Both the position numbers and the translations under genes were made by a program. Positions 48,232 to 57,917 of a stretch of DNA of 64,000 nucleotides are shown piece by piece. Under the pieces are notes generated by a model. It made no database searches, had not been told where the DNA came from, and saw only the letters and a list, made by a program, of their open reading frames with translations. Each line of letters begins with the position of its first letter. The first letter of the stretch is position 1. This DNA comes from Bacteroidota bacterium (GTDB taxonomy: Bacteria > Bacteroidota > JABWAT01), in assembly GCA_023151185.1 (NCBI GenBank), contig JAKLJL010000001.1, positions 124,001 through 188,000 of the forward strand, given 5' to 3'.

Positions 48232-50231
48232 CACTGCCCTTGATCTACGTCCCCGATCCGTTTATCAGAACCCGGAGAAAAACCCATGAAGTCCGGGTCG
48301 GATCAGTCGGGATCGGAGGAGACAACCCGATCCGGATTCAGTCCATGACCACGTCGGATACGATGGATACCGCCGGAACGGTTGACCAGATCCGCAAATT
48401 AAGTGATGCCGGATGTGAAATCGTCCGGATAACCGCACCCAGCATCCGGGATGCCGAAAATCTGGGGCAGATTAAAGCAGAAATGAAGCGGCAGGGTCTT
48501 TCCGTTCCGCTGGTTGCCGATATTCACTTTACACCGAATGCAGCCATGAAGGCAGCCGAATTCGTCGAAAAGGTCCGGGTCAATCCCGGAAACTATGCCG
48601 ACAGGAAGAAATTTGAAATCCGGGATTACACCGAGTCTGAATATCAGGAGGCGCTGGAGTACATTCACGACAAATTTTCACCGTTGGTTCTCAAATGCCG
48701 GGAGTCGGGTGTGGCCATGCGGATCGGGACCAATCACGGTAGTCTTTCTGACCGGATCATGAACCGGTTTGGCGACACACCCGAAGGCATGGTGGAATCG
48801 GCAATGGAATTTCTGGCCATCTGCCGGATGTACCACTACGATCAGGTTGTCCTGTCGATGAAATCGAGCAATACGCAGGTCATGATCCAGGCATACCGGC
48901 TGCTGGTTGCCCGGATGAACCGGGAAAATATGACGTATCCGCTGCACCTCGGGGTGACGGAAGCCGGTGACGGCGAAGACGGCCGGATCAAATCGGCAAT
49001 CGGGATCGGCTCCCTGCTTGAAGACGGCATCGGCGATACCCTCCGGGTCAGTCTGACGGAAGATGCCTGGTACGAAATTCCGGTTGCCCAGGCCATTGCA
49101 GCCCCCTACCAGCATCCCGCTGAAAAAAAATACACCGTCCGGACGGAAAAGGAAACCTTCCGGAACGCTCTGGATTTTCAACGGAAAGAGACCCGCCAGA
49201 TCAAAGGGAACCGGTTGAATTTCGGCGAAAAAGGATTAATCCGGGCCGGAATCCGGCTGGAAACCGTTCCTGATCCTGACGAGGTCATGGCTCTGATCCG
49301 GGAGCATGGTGTAATTTCCTTTTCTGAAGAACCCAAACTTGAGATGATATCCTTCCGGGTCAGCTCAGAAGACGACGTGGTCCGGCTGTTTCAGGTTTTG
49401 ACTGCGACCCGTGCGGAAGCCTTCGTTCCCGAATTTTGCCTGACGACTGACAACCCCGACCTTATCCCGGCCCATCTGCCGTATCAGCTTCGGTTTCTTG
49501 AACTGGAGCTGACCGAAAAAACCACAGCAGAGTCCCTGGCCGCGGTTAACTTTCCCGACCGGAATCTCATTCTGACCGTCCGGCAGACCGGCAGTGACTG
49601 GAAGTCCCGGCTGGAGGGTGCCGTCCGGATTTTGACCGCTTCCGGAAATGACCATCTGATGCTGTCGGGGATAACCGATGAGTCGACCGTTTCCTTTTTC
49701 CGGGAGCTGATTGAATGGAATTTCGCCGGCGGATTTCACTTTCCGCTGGTGCTGCAGGCTGAACCTGAGGTTTTTGATGACACGGCCGTTTTACGGATTG
49801 CGGTTGAACTGGGCGGACTTCTTGCGGATGGATTCGGTGATCTGTTCCTGATCGGCGGAACCGGAAATGCCGATGACCGCCGGCGGATCCTGTTCAACAT
49901 TCTTCAGGCGGCCCGTCAGCGGACGACCAAGACCGAGTATATTTCCTGTCCGTCCTGCGGCAGAACCCTGTTTAATCTGCAGGATACGACAGACCGCATC
50001 AAAAAGAAAACCTCGCATCTGAAGGGCGTTAAAATCGCCATAATGGGATGCATCGTCAACGGACCGGGAGAAATGGCCGATGCCGATTTCGGCTATGTCG
50101 GATCCGGACCGGGAAAAATTGATCTGTACGTCGGGAAAAAGGTGGTCAGGAAAGCCATTCCGCAGGAACTGGCGGATGCGGCACTCATTGAACTGATCCG
50201 GGAAGAAGGGAAGTGGGCCGACCCGGGATAA
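48228..50231 (+). CDS. ispG: 4-hydroxy-3-methylbut-2-enyl diphosphate synthase (IspG), long form
   Basis: NPIRIQSMTTSDTMDT, VPLVADIHFTPNAAMKAAEFVEKVRVNPGNY, SCPSCGRTLF, GCIVNGPGEMADADFGYVG. Confidence 0.97.
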   Translation: MTLPLIYVPDPFIRTRRKTHEVRVGSVGIGGDNPIRIQSMTTSDTMDTAGTVDQIRKLSDAGCEIVRITAPSIRDAENLGQIKAEMKRQGLSVPLVADIHFTPNAAMKAAEFVEKVRVNPGNYADRKKFEIRDYTESEYQEALEYIHDKFSPLVLKCRESGVAMRIGTNHGSLSDRIMNRFGDTPEGMVESAMEFLAICRMYHYDQVVLSMKSSNTQVMIQAYRLLVARMNRENMTYPLHLGVTEAGDGEDGRIKSAIGIGSLLEDGIGDTLRVSLTEDAWYEIPVAQAIAAPYQHPAEKKYTVRTEKETFRNALDFQRKETRQIKGNRLNFGEKGLIRAGIRLETVPDPDEVMALIREHGVISFSEEPKLEMISFRVSSEDDVVRLFQVLTATRAEAFVPEFCLTTDNPDLIPAHLPYQLRFLELELTEKTTAESLAAVNFPDRNLILTVRQTGSDWKSRLEGAVRILTASGNDHLMLSGITDESTVSFFRELIEWNFAGGFHFPLVLQAEPEVFDDTAVLRIAVELGGLLADGFGDLFLIGGTGNADDRRRILFNILQAARQRTTKTEYISCPSCGRTLFNLQDTTDRIKKKTSHLKGVKIAIMGCIVNGPGEMADADFGYVGSGPGKIDLYVGKKVVRKAIPQELADAALIELIREEGKWADPG

Positions 50232-50281
50232 AGGGGATTGCCCGTTCACTATACCACCGCAACATTTTCAACAGACCCGCC

Positions 50282-50310
50282 AGGCCGGACGAAAGTCCGG
50301 CCTTTTTTTT
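50282..50310 (+). terminator. Intrinsic terminator after ispG
   Basis: AGGCCGGAC-GAAA-GTCCGGCCT + TTTTTTT. Confidence 0.9.
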
Positions 50311-50321
50311 CCCTCACCCCA

Positions 50322-50993
50322 GCGACCAAGACCTTCGGTCGCGGGTTAAAAGGGTCATATGTGGGTAGAAAAACAAACGCAGCCAACCAAACCGCCCGGA
50401 CACAACCCTTTTTCCGGGTTTGGCCTTATTCAGGGCGAAAATGCACCAAACAGAAATTTCTTTGTCTTCGACGACCCACTTTTTCGGGAAAAGTGGGCAA
50501 AACCTTCGCCAGAATCCAAACGCAAAGGTTCTTTCCCTTTGAAACCAGCGGTTTCAAAAGTCCCGCTTGCCGCGGAAACTGACCGGAAAATGTTTTTGTG
50601 TGATTAAGAAACTTTTCAGGCCTTTCGGTCACTTTCCGAAACCCACGAACCTTCGCAGCCGCACTTGCCCTGATTCTGGCATTACTGCAATTCTCATCGC
50701 TCCAGCGGAGCGATCTAGTGGTAGAAATTCCAAAACAGGGAAATACCTGCCTGGCCGGACGAATGTCCGGACTTCCTGGTTTTTCCTTTATTTCGTTATA
50801 AATATTTAGTGGCTGAGTTCCATAAAACCGGTGAAGTTGATCGGGTAGTGAGGTTCCCGAAATGACCGGTCACTTCCTGCCAGGTGTCTTAGGGATCTGT
50901 TTTCTCTGCTTACCTCAAGTTATTTTTCCTTCGGGGAGGACCTGTTTGCAGATCCGTCATACCCCCCTTAGACGGATCTAAGGTCTTCCTTAG
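50322..50993. repeat. Cluster of short perfect inverted repeats in non-coding DNA
   Basis: Stems at 50322-50342, 50475-50497, 50538-50558, 50697-50713, 50755-50770, 50951-50978, 50978-50993. Confidence 0.6.
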
Positions 50994-51343
50994 CCGAAAA
51001 CTAAGGTGCGAAACCGGCAAAAAATACGGGGTTTCCTGTATTGCCAAAATGAAGGTTTTCTCCTTACCTTTAACCAAAGAATTTGAAAGCGGACTGGCTG
51101 GGTGTTTGTTATGTCCAAGTACAAAACCAGCTTCTCTTAATAAAAAGTGGTTTGGCTGTTGCGTATCAAGATAATAAGTAAAAAATCTACCTAAATATAA
51201 ATGGCGAAAACTTAAATCATTTGGGATTTTTGCATACCAACTTTGTTTTATTAAATCGATTTTGTTCAATAAATCTGCGTTTCTAATCGGGATTGCCCCT
51301 ATTTGATTTAAATCTGTGCTGAATTGCAGTCAAAAGGAAATAA

Positions 51344-51917
51344 ATGCCCAAGGCTATAATCCCTTCTTCAATACCGAGACTTTCTTTAACTGAACTGAAT
51401 GAGAGGTTAAGTCCTATTCAATTGGATAGAACCCTCCATCTGGTAATTTTGTTGAGAATCCATGGGTATTACCTGAAAGCAATTGGTGACTCCGCTTCCA
51501 AGGAGCGTGGTATATATGTTGGCGCCCTTTTTATGGACTCCCCCAAGTGACTTCTGCATTCTATGCCAGTACCAATCCGTCCCTTTTCAAGAAGGGTAAC
51601 GGATCAGGAAGTGAAAAAGGAATCGCCCGGCTAAAACCGGGATTGTATAACGCCCATTGCCATGTTCTGTTTAAAAACATATATCTACCTTTGGTTCAAC
51701 GATTGGGTGATGTGACTGACATCCGTGACGGTGAGCTAGACTATGAAGAAACCGGTTACTTCGGAATCAATATCCACAAAGGTGGATAATCTACAACCAC
51801 CTGTTTGGGTTGCCAGACTATTCACCCGGGTCAATGGGACAGTTTTATTTCAGTCCGTTCGGTATTTTGGAAAGAAATGGGATAAAACGGTGATACCGTA
51901 TGTGTTGATAGGGTGAG
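51344..51917 (+). pseudogene. Decayed phage-endolysin/peptidoglycan-hydrolase-like gene
   Basis: Fragments across frames: [27 protein letters not shown] / SAFYASTNPSLFKKG..KGIARLKPGLYN / [52 protein letters not shown] / VRYFGKKWDKTVIPYVLIG*. Confidence 0.65.
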
Positions 51918-51997
51918 GATGGGGAATTTGAATGAGATTAAATAGTTTAAATTATTTTTTTAACTAAAATATTACGTTAACAAAGAAGACTAATTTT

Positions 51998-53215
51998 ATG
52001 GCAAGCATACTAAATGAGTACATCTCAAAGCGTTTTGGATTATTGGATTTGCAAAATGAATTACATAGACTTCTGAAATTGTACAATAAGCATACTAGCC
52101 GATACATGTTTGTTTATGCAGCCGATATAAATAAAGCACGAAATGGTAGTATCGATGTAAGCCTAGTTCAAGATGACTTTTATAACATTCAGGATATTCT
52201 ACGGGAATCAAAGGAAACGCAAATTGATTTTTATATTGAGACTCCAGGCGGCAGTGGCGAAGCTGCTGAAGAAATTGCTAAATTTCTTAGAAAAAAATTT
52301 AGTGAAGTCAATTTTGTAATTGCAGGTGAAGCAAAAAGTGCAGGTACAATTCTTGTCTTATCTGGGGACAATATTTTCATGACTGAAACTGGTAGTTTAG
52401 GCCCAATTGATGCCCAGGTTAAAATCGGTCGGTCAGTTGTTTCTGCCCATGACTATAAAGAATGGGTCGATTCAAAACGTTTAGAAGCCGAGAAAAATGG
52501 AAGACTAAATCCTTTTGATGCAGTCATGGTTGCACAAATTTCGCCCGGTGAATTGTATGGTGTTATAAATTCTCTTGAATTCGCAAAGGATTTAGTCAAA
52601 GAGTGGTTGGAACAATATAAATTCAAAAATTGGGAAAAGACCAGAACATTGAAAACAGTTGTTACCCCAGAATTTAGGAAAAGACGAGCAAATGAAGTTG
52701 CTGATATGTTCTGTGATCACACAACTTGGAGAACCCATGGCCGATCATTAAAAATAGAGGATTTAAAAGAAGTATTGATCATCGAGCGGATTGAGGAAGA
52801 TAAAATTCTTGCTGATATAGTATATAGGATAAAAACTGTAATTCGATTGATTTTTGATGGTTCAACAGTTTATAAGTTGTTTTTTGTAGATGATTTGAAA
52901 ATCTCAAAAACATTTACTGTAAGCCCCGGAGGACATTTACCATTAGGGTCACCATTTCCCCAAACACAAGGGAAGAAACAACAAATTGATGCAGTTGAGT
53001 TGGACATTCAATGTCCTAAATGTTCAAAAAGGCACAAGGTTAATGGTTACATGGAGCTTGATAGTCAACAAATTACCGAACGAAAACTGCCGATCAATCA
53101 AAATATAAAAGATAATGATATTCTCATTTGCGATAATTGTAACTTTGCTTTAGATTTGAAACCAATAAAGAACCAAGTTGAATCACAGACAAAACGAAAA
53201 GTAAACTTTAAATAA
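51998..53215 (+). CDS. SDH/ClpP-fold serine protease-like protein with C-terminal zinc ribbon
   Basis: IDFYIETPGGSGEAAEEIAKFLR, IAGEAKSAGTILVLSGDNIFMTETGSLGPIDAQV; C-terminal CPKCSKRHKV...ICDNCNFALDL. Confidence 0.8.
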   Translation: MASILNEYISKRFGLLDLQNELHRLLKLYNKHTSRYMFVYAADINKARNGSIDVSLVQDDFYNIQDILRESKETQIDFYIETPGGSGEAAEEIAKFLRKKFSEVNFVIAGEAKSAGTILVLSGDNIFMTETGSLGPIDAQVKIGRSVVSAHDYKEWVDSKRLEAEKNGRLNPFDAVMVAQISPGELYGVINSLEFAKDLVKEWLEQYKFKNWEKTRTLKTVVTPEFRKRRANEVADMFCDHTTWRTHGRSLKIEDLKEVLIIERIEEDKILADIVYRIKTVIRLIFDGSTVYKLFFVDDLKISKTFTVSPGGHLPLGSPFPQTQGKKQQIDAVELDIQCPKCSKRHKVNGYMELDSQQITERKLPINQNIKDNDILICDNCNFALDLKPIKNQVESQTKRKVNFK

Positions 53216-53223
53216 ATACCAAT

Positions 53224-53439
53224 ATGCCTGAAACATTGAAAATAAAAGTTGACTTTGAAAATGAAAATGCACAAGCTTTGGTTAACTTCATTGTTGCCAC
53301 AAAAGAAGGGAGATATACAAAAGAGGTGCCTGTTTTAACCCAGATAACCTTCCAGCGCCTTCAAATTCAAGAACAAGATAAATCACACCAATTTGATGAA
53401 AATAATGATGAGATTATTCTTTTTGGAGTATCATATTAA
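53224..53439 (+). CDS. Small hypothetical protein, coupled to protease-like gene
   Basis: 71-aa ORF 9 nt after the upstream stop. Confidence 0.45.
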   Translation: MPETLKIKVDFENENAQALVNFIVATKEGRYTKEVPVLTQITFQRLQIQEQDKSHQFDENNDEIILFGVSY

Positions 53440-53641
53440 GTTCTGTTTTATTTTTTTAGAGAATTCGCCACTTTTTTCTGAATGATAAAATATTTAAAAA
53501 CAATAGTTTGGGTTCCTTTTGCAATTTGGGAAAATTTTCCAAAAGACTAAAGGCAACCCTTTCCCCCCTTTCCCTTCTCTCTCCTTGATTGATTGACATA
53601 AAACCGCTACTTTTTACTTTAACAAAAATCAATCTTTCAAT

Positions 53642-56512
53642 ATGACGCTTACTCCGTTCCACGCTAAGTATTTTGCCTGGGAACTTACCAAACGAAGTTC
53701 TTCAGATACCATTCAGAAATTAGCATCAACTTTGGTTGATGCACAGGTTGATTTAAACCCGCATCAGGTTGAGGCTGCGCTTTTTGCTTTCAGATCGCCT
53801 CTTTCAATGGGTGCAATTCTGGCTGATGAAGTTGGTTTGGGAAAAACGATTGAAGCCGGATTGGTTATTTCCCAAAAATGGGCAGAACGGAAAAGAAAAA
53901 TCCTGATCATTACTCCTGCCAATCTCAGAAAACAGTGGTCTCAGGAACTCCAGGACAAATTTTTTCTGCCCTCGGCAATTCTTGAAGCCAAATCCTTCAA
54001 TGAAAAAATAAAAAGTGGAAATCTGAATCCGTTCGATCAGTCAGAAATAATCCTGTGTTCCTACCAGTTTGCAAGAAGTAAAGACGCTTACTTAAAATCC
54101 ATCCGCTGGGATCTGGTTGTTATTGATGAAGCTCACCGGTTAAGGAATGTCTACAAACCGGGAAATAAAATAGCACGTTCAATAAAAGAGTCGCTGGAAA
54201 AAGTACCGAAAATCTTACTGACGGCAACACCCCTTCAAAACAGTCTTCTGGAACTATATGGTCTGGTCAGTATCATTGATGATTATGTATTTGGTGATCT
54301 GAAAAGTTTCAAAGTTCAGTTCAGCCGGGTGAATGACGCAGATGATGAATTTCTGTTCAATGAACTGAAAGAACGGTTAAAGCCGGTTTGTAAGCGAACA
54401 CTCCGCCGGCAGGTTCTTGAATACATCCGTTATACCAACCGGATTGCCCTAGTGGAAGAGTTTTACCCAACCGCTGATGAGCAGAAACTCTATGACCAGG
54501 TTTCAGACTATCTCCAGAGTGAAAAACTGTTTGCTCTGCCACCGGGTCAAAGAAGCCTGATGACTTTGATTTTAAGACGGCTACTGGCCTCTTCCACGTT
54601 TGCTATTTCGGGTACCCTGTCCGGTTTAAGTGAACGTCTCCAGGCTATGCTCAATCAGCATGAAGGGCAAGACCTTGGCGCTGACCTCAAAGAAGATTTT
54701 GAGACCTGGGATGAGCTGAATGAGGAATGGGATGAAGAGGACGATGAACAAGTTAAGGAACTCAGCGAATCTGACATTTTAAATATCAAATCAGAAATGG
54801 CTGCACTCCGTGAATTTGCTGCTCTGGCCAAATCCATTACCCGAAATTCTAAAGGGGAAAAGCTTTTTACAGCAATTGAAAATGGTTTTTCTGAGTTAAA
54901 ACGATTAGGTGCTCCCCAAAAGGCAATCATTTTTACCGAAAGTAAACGGACTCAGGAATACCTGCGTACGATTCTTGAATCAAAAGGATATCAGGGTAAA
55001 GTTGTTCTTTTCAATGGAACTAATACCGATCTGAAATCAAGGGAAATTTTTAAAGACTGGACGGAAAAGCATAAAAACACGGACAGAATCAGCGGATCTA
55101 AATCAGCCGATATGCGCGCAGCTCTGGTTGATTATTTCAGGGATGAAGCCACGGTTATGATTGCAACCGAAGCCGCCGCAGAAGGTATCAACCTGCAATT
55201 CTGTTCACTTGTTATCAACTATGACCTTCCATGGAATCCACAACGGATTGAACAGCGCATTGGCCGGTGTCACCGGTATGGTCAGAAGTTCGATGTTGTT
55301 GTGGTTAATTTTCTGAACAAGGCAAATGCAGCAGACCTGCGTGTCTATGAGTTGCTCAAAGATAAGTTTAAATTATTTGATGGTGTTTTTGGTGCCAGTG
55401 ATGAAGTTCTGGGCAGTATTGAAAGCGGAATTGATTTCGAAAAAAGAATTGCTGCTATTTATCAGGATTGCAGAACTCCCCAGCAAATTGATTTTGCCTT
55501 TAATGAACTGCAGACGGAACTGGAAGGAAGTATTACAAAAGAACTTCAGAAAACCCGTCAGCAATTGCTTGAGAATTTTGACGAGGAAGTTCATGAAAAA
55601 TTGCGGATTAATCTTGCGGAAAGCAAAGAGTATCTGACCCGGTATGAAAACTGGTTGTGGGCTGTAACCCGTTTTTTCCTGAAAGATTATGCCCACTTTT
55701 CAGAAAAAGTGTATTCTTTTACCTTGCATTCCAACCCCTTTCCGGGCAAACCTATTCATTCAGGACCCTACCGGATTGGAAAAGGGGTCGAGGATGTTAA
55801 TATTTACCGGATGAATCATCCGTTGGCACAGGAAGTCATTCATCGGTGCCGTGAGATTCAGCCAGAACCGGCGACCCTTGTTTTTGACTACTCAGGCGTA
55901 CAGAAAAAGATTTCCATTCTTGAACCTCTTGTTGGAAAAACGGGTTGGATGCTCGCCCGAAGTCTGACCGTTTCAACTTTTGAACAGGAAGATTTTGTGC
56001 TACTAACCGGCGTAACCCGTGAAGGTACTGAACTTGATCAGGGTCAGTGTTCAAGATTGTTTTCACTGAATGCCACATCGTCCCCACTTGAGACCCAGCT
56101 ATCGCCTGAAGAATTACAGATTCTCACTGTTGCATTCGAAAAAAGACAAGCTGAAATCCTGGGTATCGTTGGTGAGAGGAATATGCAGTTTTTCAATATC
56201 GAACTCGAAAAATTGGATAAATGGGGAGAAGACCGGCGGAATTCCCTGAAAGTTGCTCTTAAGGATTTGGATGAGCAAATCAGGGAAATTAAGAAAAGAG
56301 CACGGGTTGCCCCGAATCTTCCCGATAAACTGGCACTTGAAAAAGAGCGCAAAAAACTGGAAAACGAGAGAGATGAAGCCTGGCGTGATTATGACGGCGC
56401 TGCCAAAGAAATTGAGCGGCAAAAGGATGGCCTGATTGATAATATTGAGGCCAGGCTAAAGCAGGATTTGAAGAGTGAAGATTTATTTTTGGTGAATTGG
56501 CAGGTGAAATAA
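53642..56512 (+). CDS. SNF2-family (RapA/DrmD-like) helicase
   Basis: GAILADEVGLGKTIEAGLVISQ, DEAHRLRN, LTATPLQNSLLELYGL, ATEAAAEGINLQFC, IEQRIGRCHRYGQ. Confidence 0.93.
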   Translation: MTLTPFHAKYFAWELTKRSSSDTIQKLASTLVDAQVDLNPHQVEAALFAFRSPLSMGAILADEVGLGKTIEAGLVISQKWAERKRKILIITPANLRKQWSQELQDKFFLPSAILEAKSFNEKIKSGNLNPFDQSEIILCSYQFARSKDAYLKSIRWDLVVIDEAHRLRNVYKPGNKIARSIKESLEKVPKILLTATPLQNSLLELYGLVSIIDDYVFGDLKSFKVQFSRVNDADDEFLFNELKERLKPVCKRTLRRQVLEYIRYTNRIALVEEFYPTADEQKLYDQVSDYLQSEKLFALPPGQRSLMTLILRRLLASSTFAISGTLSGLSERLQAMLNQHEGQDLGADLKEDFETWDELNEEWDEEDDEQVKELSESDILNIKSEMAALREFAALAKSITRNSKGEKLFTAIENGFSELKRLGAPQKAIIFTESKRTQEYLRTILESKGYQGKVVLFNGTNTDLKSREIFKDWTEKHKNTDRISGSKSADMRAALVDYFRDEATVMIATEAAAEGINLQFCSLVINYDLPWNPQRIEQRIGRCHRYGQKFDVVVVNFLNKANAADLRVYELLKDKFKLFDGVFGASDEVLGSIESGIDFEKRIAAIYQDCRTPQQIDFAFNELQTELEGSITKELQKTRQQLLENFDEEVHEKLRINLAESKEYLTRYENWLWAVTRFFLKDYAHFSEKVYSFTLHSNPFPGKPIHSGPYRIGKGVEDVNIYRMNHPLAQEVIHRCREIQPEPATLVFDYSGVQKKISILEPLVGKTGWMLARSLTVSTFEQEDFVLLTGVTREGTELDQGQCSRLFSLNATSSPLETQLSPEELQILTVAFEKRQAEILGIVGERNMQFFNIELEKLDKWGEDRRNSLKVALKDLDEQIREIKKRARVAPNLPDKLALEKERKKLENERDEAWRDYDGAAKEIERQKDGLIDNIEARLKQDLKSEDLFLVNWQVK

Positions 56513-57258
56513 TGAGGGAAGTCATTAATATTTATTGCGATGAAAGTTGTCATCTTGAAAATGACAACCAATCTGTAATGGTTCTTGGAGCTGTTTACTG
56601 CCTTGCTTCCAAAAAAGATGAGATATTCGCAAGGCTTTCAGAAATGAAAGCTAAACATCGGCTTTACCCAAAGCACAAAAAAGACTCCAGGCAAAACAGA
56701 ACAATTTATGAAACAAAATGGAATAAAGTATCAGAGAACAAACTTGGTTTTTATCTTGAATTATTAGACTTTTTTTTTGATGACGATGACTTAAGTTTCC
56801 GTGTTTTAGTTGTCCCAAACAAAAAATCGCTTGACCATGAGGCATTTGGTCACAATCACGATACTTTTTATTATAAAATGTACTTCAGTATGTTAAAAAC
56901 AATTCTGAATCCAGATTTTGCACATAATGTTTTTATTGACATTAAGGATACCCGAAGTAAAGAAAAAGTTCACAAGCTGGAACAGGTTCTCAGAAACGAT
57001 AAGTATGATTTTTCGAAGGAAATTATTAAAAAAGTTCAGCAGGTCAAATCACATGAGGTAGAACTGGTTCAACTTGCTGATTTTTTGACGGGAGCAATGT
57101 CCTATGTTCACAGGGGGTTATCTGGCAGTAAAGCAAAAAATGAATTGATAGAATACATCCGCCACCGTTCAAGATACTCTCTGATGAAGTCAACCCTTAT
57201 AAAGGAAAAGAAGTTCAATATATTTATCTGGTCACCAACAAAAGTTGGTGGATTCTGA
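56512..57258 (+). CDS. DUF3800 domain-containing protein
   Basis: REVINIYCDESCHLENDN...MVLGAVYC...VQQVKSHEVELVQLADFLTGAMSY; ATG overlaps helicase stop by 1 bp. Confidence 0.88.
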   Translation: MREVINIYCDESCHLENDNQSVMVLGAVYCLASKKDEIFARLSEMKAKHRLYPKHKKDSRQNRTIYETKWNKVSENKLGFYLELLDFFFDDDDLSFRVLVVPNKKSLDHEAFGHNHDTFYYKMYFSMLKTILNPDFAHNVFIDIKDTRSKEKVHKLEQVLRNDKYDFSKEIIKKVQQVKSHEVELVQLADFLTGAMSYVHRGLSGSKAKNELIEYIRHRSRYSLMKSTLIKEKKFNIFIWSPTKVGGF

Positions 57259-57755
57259 TGTCTACCCAGAATTTATTGGTTTTTCCTGATCTGATCTTTT
57301 TAACTGATTACAATGGAAATATTCAAGAATATTTCAATGCAGTGTATCAAATCTTTGAAAGCCATTTTATAAAATCGAACCCTCATTTCAAAGGGATAAG
57401 AGTTAATACTCAAAAATTTCCGTTGGAGGACGGCATTCATCGAACCTTTTATCATATTACCCATGAAGGAAACGATGAAAAAAACAGGCTACCAGATTTG
57501 CGTAGGATGGAAAGAATCAGATACCCGCGATTTATAATTGAGTCTTTTAACCATCCGGATTTTCTGGTTTGGAAAAATAAACGCAAAAATGAAACCCGGG
57601 TTCTGATTTTTAACCAGAAGGAAAATTATCTTGTTGTGCTTGGGGAGCGCAAAGGGTATAACCTTTTGGTAACAGCTTACTTAGTGGATCATGAACATAC
57701 CCAAAAAAAGCTGTTGGCTGAATACAAAACCTCTATAAAAGCCGAAACCGCTTAG
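57258..57755 (+). CDS. Small conserved protein, possibly BECR-fold nuclease-like
   Basis: LPDLRRMERIRYPRFIIES..VWKNKRKNETRVLIFNQKENYLVVLGERKGYNLLVTAYLV; overlaps DUF3800 stop by 1 bp. Confidence 0.6.
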   Translation: MSTQNLLVFPDLIFLTDYNGNIQEYFNAVYQIFESHFIKSNPHFKGIRVNTQKFPLEDGIHRTFYHITHEGNDEKNRLPDLRRMERIRYPRFIIESFNHPDFLVWKNKRKNETRVLIFNQKENYLVVLGERKGYNLLVTAYLVDHEHTQKKLLAEYKTSIKAETA

Positions 57756-57858
57756 GGTCACTAAACGGTTTCTTTACTCCTTTAACGCTTACTCCATTTA
57801 GGGATGGTCAATGAGCTGCAACAAAGGTACCTTAAAATATTGAGTTTTGAAACACAAA

Positions 57859-57879
57859 CCGGAAAATTTAATTTTCCGG
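57859..57879. promoter_or_regulatory. 21-bp inverted repeat upstream of mod
   Basis: CCGGAAAATT-T-AATTTTCCGG, 39 bp before the mod ATG. Confidence 0.55.
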
Positions 57880-57917
57880 CAATACTCTGAAACTTACTCT
57901 GGATAAAACAAGTCGTC

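Noticed and set aside
50238-50809. Overlapping ORFs (114, 82, 80 aa) after ispG
   Set aside because: They run through multiple hairpins including the ispG terminator, and no frame shows conserved motifs.
50910-51269. 119-aa minus-strand ORF
   Set aside because: No recognisable family, starts/ends in hairpin-rich DNA; not enough support to call it a gene.
50232-51998. CRISPR array
   Set aside because: The inverted repeats differ in sequence and spacing; no regularly spaced identical direct repeats or cas genes.
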